This document shows, piece after piece, positions 9,259 to 18,621 of a stretch of 64,000 nt of DNA. The position numbers and the translations under genes were made by a program. Positions within the stretch are counted from its first letter, which is position 1, and every line of letters starts with the position of its first letter. The notes under the pieces are model-generated. The model was not told where the DNA came from, searched no databases, and was given only the letters and a program-made list of their open reading frames with translations. Source of the stretch: JAYPWI01 sp038135065 (GTDB taxonomy: Bacteria; Actinomycetota; Acidimicrobiia; Acidimicrobiales; Poriferisodalaceae); assembly GCA_038135065.1 (NCBI GenBank), contig JAYPWI010000001.1, positions 124,001 through 188,000 on the forward strand, written 5' to 3'.

Positions 9259-9927
9259 TCACTGCTCTCGGCGGTAGCTGATTCCGTTTCGGTCGCGCCC
9301 AACGGGTTCGATGGCGCCGCCATGGCGCAGCACGTAACAGGCCCGCTGGGCGAGTGGTCGCTTCAGCCCGGCCCTGACGGCCAGGTCGGCCGTCGTGAAG
9401 GGTTCGGCTAGATCATCGGGCAAGACCCGGGCAAGATCGCTGGTCGAGGTGATGGCATGCTCCTCGAGCACGGCGTCGAGGCGTCGATCGAGGGTGCGCC
9501 CTCGGCGGCCGCGTCGAACCATCTCTGTTCCCGACCTGACCTCCGTTTCCTCGACGATCAGGGTGAGTAGTTGGAGTCGCGGGTGGTCGAGCAGGGTGGG
9601 GAGGCCCACTAGGTGGTCGAAGATGTTCCATCTGCCAGCCGAGACGGGCGACCGACGGGTTGGCTGGCCCGGCTGCTCGAGGCGGCGAATCTTGGCCAGT
9701 GGCACGACGACGAGGACGTCGTGGGCACTGAGTAGGCGTCGGAGCTTGCCTGCCATCGATGCGAGGCCGCTGGTCTGGATCTCGATCAGGCGGTCGCCCC
9801 GGACGATGTCGATGACGAAGCCATCGACCTCTACCTCGAATTCGTCGCCCGGCTCGGCTACGTGGGCCTTGAGGGATCGGTGGAGCGAGCTCTCGTTGAG
9901 TCGCCCGATGCCGGGACGCTCAGGCAT
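9259..9927 (-). CDS. Hypothetical protein with possible PD-(D/E)xK-type nuclease N-terminus and winged-helix C-terminus
   Basis: I do not recognise this 222-residue protein as a named family. The N-terminus (about residues 25-60) reads FEVEVDGFVIDIVRGDRLIEIQT, a strand-Asp-strand-ExQ pattern like degenerate PD-(D/E)xK nucleases, followed by helix LASMAGKLRRLLSAHDVLVVVPL. Residues about 135-215 look like a winged helix (DLARVLPDDLAEPFTTADLAVRAGLKRPLAQRACYVLRHGG). It overlaps the start of nothing else but shares eight bases with the end of the LysR gene upstream on the same strand, so the two are likely co-expressed. The nuclease-fold reading is inference. Confidence 0.6.
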   Translation of the reverse strand: MPERPGIGRLNESSLHRSLKAHVAEPGDEFEVEVDGFVIDIVRGDRLIEIQTSGLASMAGKLRRLLSAHDVLVVVPLAKIRRLEQPGQPTRRSPVSAGRWNIFDHLVGLPTLLDHPRLQLLTLIVEETEVRSGTEMVRRGRRGRTLDRRLDAVLEEHAITSTSDLARVLPDDLAEPFTTADLAVRAGLKRPLAQRACYVLRHGGAIEPVGRDRNGISYRREQ

Positions 9928-10798
9928 GGTTCGTCAACGCCCCGACGAGGGCTGTGACCGCCGGATTGGTGGTCGCCGGTCGGGTGGTCGCCACGATGCG
10001 TCGGGTGAGGAGGGGTGTGGGCTCGATGGCCTGCAGCGGTGTGGGGTCTCGTTCTGCCTGTTGGCGGGGGAGCACGGTCCAGCCGAGACCGAGCGCGACC
10101 ATCTCCTTGAGGACCTCGGGCTGGTGCGATTCGGCGACCACCTCGATGTCGACCCCCCGACGGGTGAGGGCGTTCTCGATGAGGGAGCGGGTAAGCGAAC
10201 CAACCGGAAATGTGACCCACGGACCCCATGAAGGTGTGCGCGTCCGGTGTTCAGCGGCGCCGGGCGTTGGGTAGACCAAGAGCGGTTCGTCGATCAGGGG
10301 GGTCGTCGGCAGGGTGTCCTGCTGACCTTCGACGCAGACGGCGACGTCGATGTGGCCTTGTCGAAGCGCGGTCAGGAGCTGGCTCGACGGGGCGACCGTG
10401 AGGTGGAGTTCGACTTCGGGATAGCGCTGCCGATAGCGCCGCAGGTGCTGAGGGAAATGATCGACCGCAGCCGCATCGATCATGCCGACCCGGAGTCGGC
10501 CGACAGCACCCCGGCGGTGCCTGTCTGCCCATTCGACCAGGTCCGCCGTGGTGGCCAGGACTCGGCGTGCGTGGTCGAGTACGGGCTGAGCGTGGGCCGC
10601 CATGACCTGGCGTCGACCGTCACGTTCGAACAGTTCGACCCCGATACGACGCTGCAGCTGGGCAAGACCTTGGCTGAGGGCGCTCTGTGAGACTCCGAGC
10701 GCAGACGCTGCATCAGCCCACGACCCCGACTCGGCTACCGCGACCAGGTACTGGAGTTGGGTCACGCTGAGGTTGGGTAGGGGAGTCATCGCGACCAT
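9920..10798 (-). CDS. LysR-family transcriptional regulator
   Basis: The 292-residue protein has the LysR layout: an N-terminal winged helix-turn-helix (LQYLVAVAESGSWADAASALGVSQSALSQGL, about residues 14-45, continuing to RRIGVELFERDGR), a linker helix, then a two-lobe substrate-binding domain from about residue 97 (GRLRVGMIDAA). An in-frame ATG three codons in is an alternative start. It is transcribed divergently from inositol-phosphate synthase across a 97-base AT-rich spacer carrying an inverted repeat. By the usual LysR arrangement it may control that gene and itself. The effector is unknown. Confidence 0.9.
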   Translation of the reverse strand: MVAMTPLPNLSVTQLQYLVAVAESGSWADAASALGVSQSALSQGLAQLQRRIGVELFERDGRRQVMAAHAQPVLDHARRVLATTADLVEWADRHRRGAVGRLRVGMIDAAAVDHFPQHLRRYRQRYPEVELHLTVAPSSQLLTALRQGHIDVAVCVEGQQDTLPTTPLIDEPLLVYPTPGAAEHRTRTPSWGPWVTFPVGSLTRSLIENALTRRGVDIEVVAESHQPEVLKEMVALGLGWTVLPRQQAERDPTPLQAIEPTPLLTRRIVATTRPATTNPAVTALVGALTNHA

Positions 10799-10817
10799 CT
10801 ACGCTCCCTGCGCGGAT

Positions 10818-10857
10818 TCTTCAGCCGTCCTGGCACAAGCATAAGTCTTGCTGAAGA
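10818..10857. promoter_or_regulatory. Inverted repeat in the LysR/ino1 divergent promoter region
   Basis: TCTTCAGC (10818-10825) is repeated in inverse as GCTGAAGA (10850-10857) with a 24-base spacer. It lies in the unusually AT-rich spacer between the divergent LysR and inositol-phosphate synthase starts. A second short pair, ATAAG (10841-10845) and CTTAT (10882-10886), and a TATATT -10-like hexamer (10884-10889) lie closer to ino1. Binding by the adjacent LysR protein is inferred from layout only. Confidence 0.4.
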
Positions 10858-10895
10858 GAAAGAAGTAGATCTTTAGTATTTCTTATATTGAGGGG

Positions 10896-12194
<1,299 letters not shown>

Positions 12195-12291
12195 TCCTCA
12201 TCCAGCTCTCATATTGTCCTCAGATGCTCTTCAGACTCGCTGGGCACAGTGCATGACATCGCACATCCCCTACCTCTCAAGGAGCGATCAC

Positions 12292-13083
12292 ATGAACAAG
12301 CGAACCTGGACCTTCGCCCTCGCCGCACCAGCCTTGGCCCTGACCGGTATCGGTGCTGCCAGCGCCGCATCCGACGGCCCGGTGCTCAGTGACGAGGCCG
12401 TCACCGACGCAACCACTGGCGATGAGGCAGAGGTGCTGCGTCACGGACCGGGGCGCGGCCATCGGGGAGGGCGGGCCCTGTTCGGGGCAGTGGCAGAAGC
12501 CATGGGTCTCGAGCCCGGCGAACTGCGCGACCAACTCGACCAGGACACCACGCTGGCCGACGTTGCGTCAGCCAATGGGGTCGACATCGATGCCGTCATC
12601 GCAGCCGTCGTCGACGAAGCTCAGGTGAGGGCGGACGAGGAAGGCCACGACCGCTTCGACGCAGAGACGTTGACCGAACGCCTCACAAAGCTGGCCAACG
12701 GGGAGCGTCCCACCCGAGGGCCCGAGGGTCCGGGTCATCGAGGTCGGCGCGGCCCCGCCAGCGACAGTGTCCAGGAACTGCTCGGGCTCGACGCAGCCCA
12801 GATCCACGAAGCGCTTCGTGGCGGCCAGACCCTGGCCGAGGTCGCCGAGGCCCAGGGTGTGTCGCTGGACCAACTCGTCGGCACCATCGTCGCCGACATC
12901 GAAGCCCAGATGGAAGAGAGCGGTCGTGAGTTCCCCGACGGCGTCACCGCCGACGACCTCGAGGAGCGGGTCACCGACCGGGTCACCTCCGAACACCAGG
13001 GCCGGCGCCGGGGACCCCACGGGCCGGGAGGCCACAGTGCCGGCCACGGGCACCACGACGAGGCCGTCGACGAAGCAGTCTGA
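12292..13083 (+). CDS. Secreted protein with two helical repeats; function unknown
   Basis: ATG 12292 has a strong AAGGAG ribosome site nine bases upstream, giving 263 residues with a Sec signal peptide (MNKRTWTFALAAPALALTGIGAASA). The mature protein has two related units near residues 60-115 and 165-220. Each contains LGL(E/D)...L..G.TLA(D/E)VA.A.GV(S/D)...V..(V/I)VDE/ADI, a small helical repeat seen in many actinobacterial exported proteins. Between and after them are Gly/His/Arg-rich linkers (GPGRGHRGG, HGPGGHSAGHGHH) that might bind metal. It is monocistronic, with a hairpin terminator after the stop. No enzymatic motif is visible. Confidence 0.8.
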   Translation: MNKRTWTFALAAPALALTGIGAASAASDGPVLSDEAVTDATTGDEAEVLRHGPGRGHRGGRALFGAVAEAMGLEPGELRDQLDQDTTLADVASANGVDIDAVIAAVVDEAQVRADEEGHDRFDAETLTERLTKLANGERPTRGPEGPGHRGRRGPASDSVQELLGLDAAQIHEALRGGQTLAEVAEAQGVSLDQLVGTIVADIEAQMEESGREFPDGVTADDLEERVTDRVTSEHQGRRRGPHGPGGHSAGHGHHDEAVDEAV

Positions 13084-13113
13084 GCGCCCGGCCCGGGTAA
13101 ACCGGGTAGACCA

Positions 13114-13152
13114 CTCGATGGATCCGGTGTCCCCTCCGCCGGGTCCATCGAG
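13114..13152. terminator. Hairpin between convergent genes (likely bidirectional terminator)
   Basis: Bases 13114-13127 pair with 13139-13152 in a 14-bp stem containing one G-T wobble, with an 11-base loop. It sits 30 bases after the stop of the secreted protein and just before the stop of the convergent SDR gene. There is no T-run on either side, so termination strength is uncertain. Confidence 0.6.
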
Positions 13153-13157
13153 CGCGT

Positions 13158-13901
13158 TCAGCCGTGCATCCCGCCGTCGACGGTGAACTCCTGTCCCGTG
13201 CAGTAACTCGATTCGTCCGAGGCAAGAAACAGGACCACCCGGCCGACCTCTTCGGGTTCGGCGACCCGGCCGAGGGGAACCGCCCTGAGCATCCGCCGGG
13301 TCCGATCGCCCTCGTCGTGGAAGTCGTGGACTTGGGCCAGCATGTCGGTGTCGATGTAGCCCGGGTGCACCGAGTTCACCCTGACCCCGCGACGCCCCAG
13401 TTCCTTCGCTGCCGATTTGGTCATCCCCCTGACCGCCCACTTGCTGGCCGAATATGCGAACGACCCAGCAGTTCCCACCAGCCCGGCCACCGAGCTGATG
13501 TTCACGATCGAACCCGACTCCTGGTCAGCCATGGTCGCACCGACCTTCTGCATGCCGAGGAACACACCGAGGGCGTTGATGTCCATCATCCGACGGAAGT
13601 CGTCGGCCGATGTGCTGAACAGGCCCGCACCTTGGAAGATGCCGGCGTTGTTCACCAGCACGTCGATACGCCCGTGACGCTCCATGACGTCGCTGACGAC
13701 CTGGTCCCACCCCCCTTCGGAGGCCACATCGTGATGCAGGTACTCACAACCCAGCTGCCCAGCAGTCTCCTCACCGGCCTCGTCAAGGATGTCGGTCAGG
13801 ACCACGGTGGCCCCTTGTTCGGAGAACAGTCGGCCTTCTACGGCGCCCTGACCTCGGGCTCCGCCGGTGATGACGCAGATCTTTCCTTCGAGTAATCCCA
13901 T
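13158..13901 (-). CDS. SDR-family NAD(P)-dependent oxidoreductase
   Basis: A 247-residue classical short-chain dehydrogenase. The cofactor motif TGGARGQG is at residues 12-19, NNAG at 84-87, the catalytic serine around S136 (NISSVAG) and Y150-x3-K154 in YSASK. The C-terminal GRVAEPEEVGRVVLFLASDESSYCTGQEFTVDGG is typical. The acidic residue after the second strand (LTDILD) favours NAD over NADP. It is closest in look to hydroxysteroid or 3-oxoacyl reductases; the substrate is not determinable. The next gene on this strand is an LLM oxidoreductase that starts upstream at 15014 and ends 54 bases before this SDR begins. Confidence 0.92.
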   Translation of the reverse strand: MGLLEGKICVITGGARGQGAVEGRLFSEQGATVVLTDILDEAGEETAGQLGCEYLHHDVASEGGWDQVVSDVMERHGRIDVLVNNAGIFQGAGLFSTSADDFRRMMDINALGVFLGMQKVGATMADQESGSIVNISSVAGLVGTAGSFAYSASKWAVRGMTKSAAKELGRRGVRVNSVHPGYIDTDMLAQVHDFHDEGDRTRRMLRAVPLGRVAEPEEVGRVVLFLASDESSYCTGQEFTVDGGMHG

Positions 13902-13955
13902 GAATGGTGTCTAGCCCGTCTGGGCCCACCCCGTCCCGGTCGGAGGGTGCGTCGC

Positions 13956-15014
13956 TCAGACGGCCGAGATCTCGGCCAGGATGGCCGACAGTCGCGCTGC
14001 GTCGTCGGGGTCGGCTACGGGGAGGCTGAACTCGATCCGATCGATGATCCCCCCGTAGCGGTCCACGAGCAGCGACCCGATCTCGTCGTAGGTGCCCACG
14101 GTGGCGATGGTGTGCAACATCTCGTCGTGGACCAGCCCGGGGATCTCCTCCCAGCGTTGCTCCCGGGAGTACACGGTCGCCTCCTCGGCGAGGTCCAGCC
14201 AGTCGTGCACCTCGAACGCGGGACGGTAGGCCGGGGTGGAGAGGTAGAAGCCGACCCGGGCCCGTACGGTCTCGGCGACCCGTTCGAGCGATGGGCCATC
14301 AGGGGCGGTGGCCACTAGGGGCTTCATGCACCACTCCACCGCACCGGGGTCCCGGGAGACCCGGGCCGCCCCCCGCTCGACGGCAGGCAGCATGACCTGG
14401 TCGATGTAGCGGGGGGAGCACACAGGGTGAAGGCGGATACCGTCGGCAACCTCTCCGGCCACCGCGCACATGTTGGGGTTGATGGCTGCCAGGTGGACCG
14501 GGATGTCGGGGTGGTCGATCGGCCCGGGATCGAAGAGGGGCACCATGAGGTTCAGCCGGTAGTGATCACCCTGGTGGTCCAGAGGTGTGCGGTCCTGCCA
14601 GCACCTCCACACGGCCCGCATGGCCAGGATGTAGTCACGCATCCGCGGGGCTGGCGGTGTCCACTCCATCCCGAAGCGTCGGCGAATGTGGCCCTTGACC
14701 TGGGAACCGAGTCCGAGCACGGCCCGCCCTCCGGAGGCCTTCTGCAGGGTCCAGGCCGACATGGCGGTGATGGTGGGGGAGCGGGGAAAGGCCATGGCCA
14801 CCGAGGTGCCCAGGCCGAGGGTGGTGGTGGATGTCGAGGCCAGGGCGAGGAGTTGGTAGGGGTCGTCCTTGGTCTCCTCCACGACCAGGGCGTCGTAGCC
14901 GAGCGCCTCGACCTCAGCCGCCGCCGCAACCACCGTGGTCACGTCGAGAGGGGTCTCCGGTTCGCGGAGACCAGGATCCAACTTCCCCAAGGGGAGCAGG
15001 GTTTCCGTTTTCAT
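13956..15014 (-). CDS. LLM-class (luciferase-like) F420- or FMN-dependent oxidoreductase
   Basis: The ATG at 15014 overlaps the TGA of the upstream dehydrogenase as ATGA and gives 352 residues. The TIM-barrel signatures are AAEVEALGYDALVVEE, TTTLGLGTSVAMAFPRSPTITAMSAWTLQKASGGRAVLGLGSQV and IPVHLAAINPNMCAVAGEVADGIRLHPV. These match the actinobacterial F420-dependent group of flavin-independent luciferase homologues. F420 rather than FMN is likely in this lineage but is not shown by the sequence alone. Overlap with the D-2-hydroxyacid dehydrogenase gene argues for coupled translation and a shared pathway. Confidence 0.88.
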   Translation of the reverse strand: MKTETLLPLGKLDPGLREPETPLDVTTVVAAAAEVEALGYDALVVEETKDDPYQLLALASTSTTTLGLGTSVAMAFPRSPTITAMSAWTLQKASGGRAVLGLGSQVKGHIRRRFGMEWTPPAPRMRDYILAMRAVWRCWQDRTPLDHQGDHYRLNLMVPLFDPGPIDHPDIPVHLAAINPNMCAVAGEVADGIRLHPVCSPRYIDQVMLPAVERGAARVSRDPGAVEWCMKPLVATAPDGPSLERVAETVRARVGFYLSTPAYRPAFEVHDWLDLAEEATVYSREQRWEEIPGLVHDEMLHTIATVGTYDEIGSLLVDRYGGIIDRIEFSLPVADPDDAARLSAILAEISAV

Positions 15015-15982
15015 CGCACCTCCAGGGTCAAGGGCCGGCCGGCGAGATAATCGTCGAGCTGGCGAAGGAAGAGGGCATCTCCCCGGGGGACGATCCCCCG
15101 CCCGGCCCCGGCGACGTGGGAGGTGACGATCACCCCGGGGTGATCCCACAGAGCGCTGTCCTCGGCGAGGGGCTCTACGTCGAACACGTCGAGGATGGCC
15201 GTCGAGGGGTTGCCCCGATCCAGGGCCTCGAGCAGGGCATCGGTGTCGACCACGGGTCCTCTGCTCACGTTCACCACGATCGCTCCGGGACGCATCGCAT
15301 CGAAGAAGGCAGCATCGGCCAGACCCCGGGTCTCCTCGGTCAGCGGACAGGCCAGCACGACGACATCGGCCGATCCGAGTTCGCGGTGGAGCTCGTCGAG
15401 GGTGGCCATACGGTCGGCACGGTCGTCGTCGACGCGGGTCCGGCGGACCCCGACCACCTCCACGCCGAAGGGTCGGGCCCGTCGGGCGATCTCGCCACCG
15501 ATCGACCCGAAGCCCACCACCACCCATGTCATCCCGTTGATCTCGGGCCACGGGGACTGGGCCCAGCGCCGCTGCTGCTGGGCGAGGGCCCGGTCGACAC
15601 CGCCGTGCACGGTCTGCAGGACGGTCGACATCACGTACTCGGCCACCCCTGCGTTGGGGGCGTCCGAGGGGCTGAGGCGGATGCCTGCTTGCAGGATCGG
15701 GGCGAACAGAGGTCCATCGGTGCCGGCGAGACAGCCCTGGACCCATCGCACACTGCCCGGTGCCAGGAGGTCGCTCACGAACGCCCCGAACTGGCCGCTG
15801 AAGAGGAGGTCGATGGCCGTCCAGCCGACCTCGGGCCGGGCATCAGGAACCGGCCGCCCGTCCGTGTCCGTGATGCCCTGTGGCGTCCACAACCGAGGTA
15901 CCAGGTCGTGGGGGACATCGTCGAGACGATCGGCGATGCGGGGGTACGCATCAGCGGGGAGAAGGATCTCGGGTGCGGCCAT
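15011..15982 (-). CDS. D-2-hydroxyacid dehydrogenase (NAD-binding)
   Basis: Starting at ATG 15982 (MAAPEILLPAD) the protein is 323 residues. It has the Rossmann motif GFGSIGGEIARRARPFGVEVVGVRR and the conserved LACPLTEETRGLADAAFFDAMRPGAIVVNVSRGPVVDTDALLEAL segment with the catalytic Arg in SRGP. The Glu is in DVFDVEPLAEDSALWDHP and the His in SHVAG. These are the catalytic Arg-Glu-His triad of the family. The specific 2-hydroxyacid is unknown. It is the first gene of a pair with the LLM oxidoreductase (four-base overlap) and is divergent from an MFS gene only 24 bases away. Confidence 0.9.
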   Translation of the reverse strand: MAAPEILLPADAYPRIADRLDDVPHDLVPRLWTPQGITDTDGRPVPDARPEVGWTAIDLLFSGQFGAFVSDLLAPGSVRWVQGCLAGTDGPLFAPILQAGIRLSPSDAPNAGVAEYVMSTVLQTVHGGVDRALAQQQRRWAQSPWPEINGMTWVVVGFGSIGGEIARRARPFGVEVVGVRRTRVDDDRADRMATLDELHRELGSADVVVLACPLTEETRGLADAAFFDAMRPGAIVVNVSRGPVVDTDALLEALDRGNPSTAILDVFDVEPLAEDSALWDHPGVIVTSHVAGAGRGIVPRGDALFLRQLDDYLAGRPLTLEVR

Positions 15983-16006
15983 GATCGGGAGCCTAGGGTG
16001 CCATCC

Positions 16007-17236
16007 GTGCCCACAGCCTCCCCGCCTCGCGATGGCCGGTTCGCCAACGTCGTGCTGGGGCTGATCCTGGTGCTCACCATGGTGACTGGGGTGTTCCAAC
16101 TTGTCGCGTCGGCCATCGTGGCGAGCACCCTGACCGACGATCTGGTGATCACGACGGTGGTGTTCGGCCTCGTCACCACGGTCAACACTGCCGTCGGTGC
16201 GGTGTTCGCGCCCAAGTCGGGGAGGATCAGTGATCAGATCGGGGCGAAGCGGTCGGTGCTGGCCGTCATGTTCATCGGAGCGATCGGCCTCCTGGTCATG
16301 GCCTGGTCACCCAACGTGTGGTGGTTGCTCGGCTCGTCCGCCTTCTCGGGACTGGGCCAGGGGTGGTGCAACCCGGCAACCAACAAGCTGATCGCCGATC
16401 GGGTGCCGCCAGGTCAGCGGGGAACGCTGACCGGCATCAAGCAGAGCGGGGTGCAGCTGGCAGGCCTTCTCGCCGGTGCCACCCTGCCCACCCTCACTGC
16501 GCTCTACGGCTGGCGGGTGGCGATCTCCGTGTACGCGGTCGGGGCAGCCGTGGCCGGAGCTGTCTCGTTGCTGGTGTTGCCGGCTGACCGGGAAGCCCCC
16601 GGGGACGCATCCGCCGGTGAACTGCGAGCGGCTGGGTCGACGAGCACTCGCCCGAGCTTGCCCCGTTCGATCGTCTTGCTGACCGCCTACGCCTTCACCA
16701 TGGGGTGTGTGGTCGGAGGCACCGGCCGCTTCCTGCCGCTGTTCGCCGAGGAGCAGCTCGGCATGTCGAATTTCTCCGCGGGGATGGTCAGTGCCCTGCT
16801 CGGCGGTCTCGCCATCGGCACTCGCATCGTGTGGGCCCGGGCGGCCGAGACCCGTATCCGTCCCGGTCGAGCCCTGGCCGTGCAGGCCGGTTTGACCATG
16901 GTGGCCCTGACCCTCTTGCTGCTGGCGACCGCGGTAGGGAGTGGGCTTCTGTGGCTGGTGGCCGTGGTGGGCTCGGTGGGCATGAACTCCTGGAACTCCG
17001 TGGCCATGCTCGCTGTCATCTCAGGAGTTCCGCTGGCCCTCGCCGGCCGGGCATCGGGTGTGGTGGTCATGGGCTTCATGGTGGGCTTGAGCCTTGGGGG
17101 CGTCTTCCCCGGTCTGGTGGAAACCTGGACGGGCACCTACACGGCGGCCTGGGCCGTGCTGTTGGTACTTGCCGGTGTGGCGACCTCGTTGGCGACCTTC
17201 AGTAAGGATCTGGGCAGCCTCGGTGCCCAGGACTGA
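16007..17236 (+). CDS. MFS transporter
   Basis: The most plausible start is GTG 16007, directly before RFANVVLGLILVLTMVTGV, giving 409 residues with about 12 membrane segments. The MFS loop motif is present in modified form as PKSGRISDQIGAKRSVLAV after the second segment. GLGQGWCNPATNKLIADRVPPGQRG after the fourth and RAAETRIRPGRALAVQAG in the second half support the family. The substrate is unknown. Because it is divergent from the hydroxyacid dehydrogenase/LLM pair with only 24 bases between starts, it may move a substrate of those enzymes. Confidence 0.83.
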   Translation: MPTASPPRDGRFANVVLGLILVLTMVTGVFQLVASAIVASTLTDDLVITTVVFGLVTTVNTAVGAVFAPKSGRISDQIGAKRSVLAVMFIGAIGLLVMAWSPNVWWLLGSSAFSGLGQGWCNPATNKLIADRVPPGQRGTLTGIKQSGVQLAGLLAGATLPTLTALYGWRVAISVYAVGAAVAGAVSLLVLPADREAPGDASAGELRAAGSTSTRPSLPRSIVLLTAYAFTMGCVVGGTGRFLPLFAEEQLGMSNFSAGMVSALLGGLAIGTRIVWARAAETRIRPGRALAVQAGLTMVALTLLLLATAVGSGLLWLVAVVGSVGMNSWNSVAMLAVISGVPLALAGRASGVVVMGFMVGLSLGGVFPGLVETWTGTYTAAWAVLLVLAGVATSLATFSKDLGSLGAQD

Positions 17237-17253
17237 TTGGTCGGCGTCAGGCG

Positions 17254-18621
17254 TCAGGCGCCGGTCGCTCGGCGGAAGCGGGCGGCGGGATGGCGGTCGG
17301 GCAGCCGAGCTGATCCGAACAACTTGTTGCGCAGGGTGCCCGGTTCGTAGTCCCGCTGGACCAGACCCCGCTCCTGGAGGATGGGCACCACCCCGTCGAC
17401 GAAGTCGGTGACGGTGCCCGGGAGGACGGAGGTCACGATGTTGAAGCCGTCGACCCCCCGCTCGAAACGACGCTGGAGTTTGTCGGCCACCTGCTCGACG
17501 GACCCAGTCAGGAACTGGCCGGCCATGTTGGACCGGACCAGGTCGGCGAAGGTCCGGGTTCCCGGCGGTGCCGAATCGATCAGGGACTTGACGAGTCCCT
17601 GGACCCCGTCGGTACGCAACGACTCGAGTGACCGATCGGGATCGATGTCGGACAGGTCCACCCCGACATTGCCGGCGATATGGACCAGCCCGGCCTCGAT
17701 GGACAGAACCTCCCTGTACTCCTCCTCCTTGGCCCGAGCTTCGGCCTCGGTGCCGCCGACCACCGGGGACACTGCCCCGATGAACACAACGTCGCCCGGC
17801 CGACGGCCCATTGCCTCGACCCGCTGGTTGAGATCGAGCATCGGGCGGTTGCTGCGGCTCGTGGGGATGAAGGCGCCCTCGGCGTGGCGTGCTGCGAAGT
17901 CGCGGCCCCGATCGGAGGATCCGGCCTGGAAGAGCACCGGGGTCCGTTGGGGGGAGGGCTCAGCCAGGTGGGGACCATCCACCCGGTAGTGACGGCCACG
18001 GTGGTTGATCTTGTGGACCTTCGTCGGATCGGCGTACACCCCGTTCCTACGGTCGGCCAGGACGGCGTCTTCCTCCCAGCTCCCCTCCCAGAGGGCGTAC
18101 ACGACGTCGAGAAATTCCTCGGCGCGTTCGTACCGGTCGTCATGGGCCGGGAGGTCATCCAGATCGAGGTTGCGCGACGCGCTCTCGAGATAGCCCGTGA
18201 CGATGTTCCACCCGATGCGGCCTCCGGTGAGGTGGTCGAGGGTGGAGAACTGGCGGGCCAGGGTGAAGGGGTGGGCCTGGTAGATCGAGGCGGTGAAGGC
18301 GAACCCGAGGTCGGTGGTCACGGTGGCCATGGCAGGAACCAGCAGCATGGGATCGTTCACCGGGGTCTGCATCCCCGTCCGGATGGCTGCGTCCCCGCTC
18401 CGCGCATAGGTGTCGTAGACCCCCATCACGTCGGCGAAGAACACCGTGTCGAACCGACCCCGTTCACAGATGCGGGCCAGATCGAGCCAGGGTTCGAAGG
18501 AGGTGTAGTCGACCTGACGGGCCTCGGGTCGTCGCCACAACCCCTGCTGGATGTGGCTGACACAGTTCATGGTGAACGCGTTGAGCAGCATCCGGCGGGG
18601 CGGTGGGGAGTCAGCGGTCAT
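17254..18621 (-). CDS. LLM-class flavin-dependent monooxygenase, NtaA/SnaA/DmoA-like
   Basis: The ATG at 18621 overlaps the upstream SDR stop as ATGA and gives 455 residues, the length of the NtaA/DmoA branch. Features are LLNAFTMNCVSHIQQGLWRRP at the start, RGRFDTVFFADVMGVYDTY, HPFTLARQFSTLDHLTGGRIGWNIVTGYLESA and the PSPQRTPVLFQAGSSDRGRDFAARHAEGAF strand-helix. This branch uses FMNH2 from a separate reductase to oxidise nitrilotriacetate, dimethylsulfide, alkanesulfonates or other small molecules. No flavin reductase is adjacent; one exists at 61.8 kb. The substrate is unknown. Confidence 0.9.
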   Translation of the reverse strand: MTADSPPPRRMLLNAFTMNCVSHIQQGLWRRPEARQVDYTSFEPWLDLARICERGRFDTVFFADVMGVYDTYARSGDAAIRTGMQTPVNDPMLLVPAMATVTTDLGFAFTASIYQAHPFTLARQFSTLDHLTGGRIGWNIVTGYLESASRNLDLDDLPAHDDRYERAEEFLDVVYALWEGSWEEDAVLADRRNGVYADPTKVHKINHRGRHYRVDGPHLAEPSPQRTPVLFQAGSSDRGRDFAARHAEGAFIPTSRSNRPMLDLNQRVEAMGRRPGDVVFIGAVSPVVGGTEAEARAKEEEYREVLSIEAGLVHIAGNVGVDLSDIDPDRSLESLRTDGVQGLVKSLIDSAPPGTRTFADLVRSNMAGQFLTGSVEQVADKLQRRFERGVDGFNIVTSVLPGTVTDFVDGVVPILQERGLVQRDYEPGTLRNKLFGSARLPDRHPAARFRRATGA

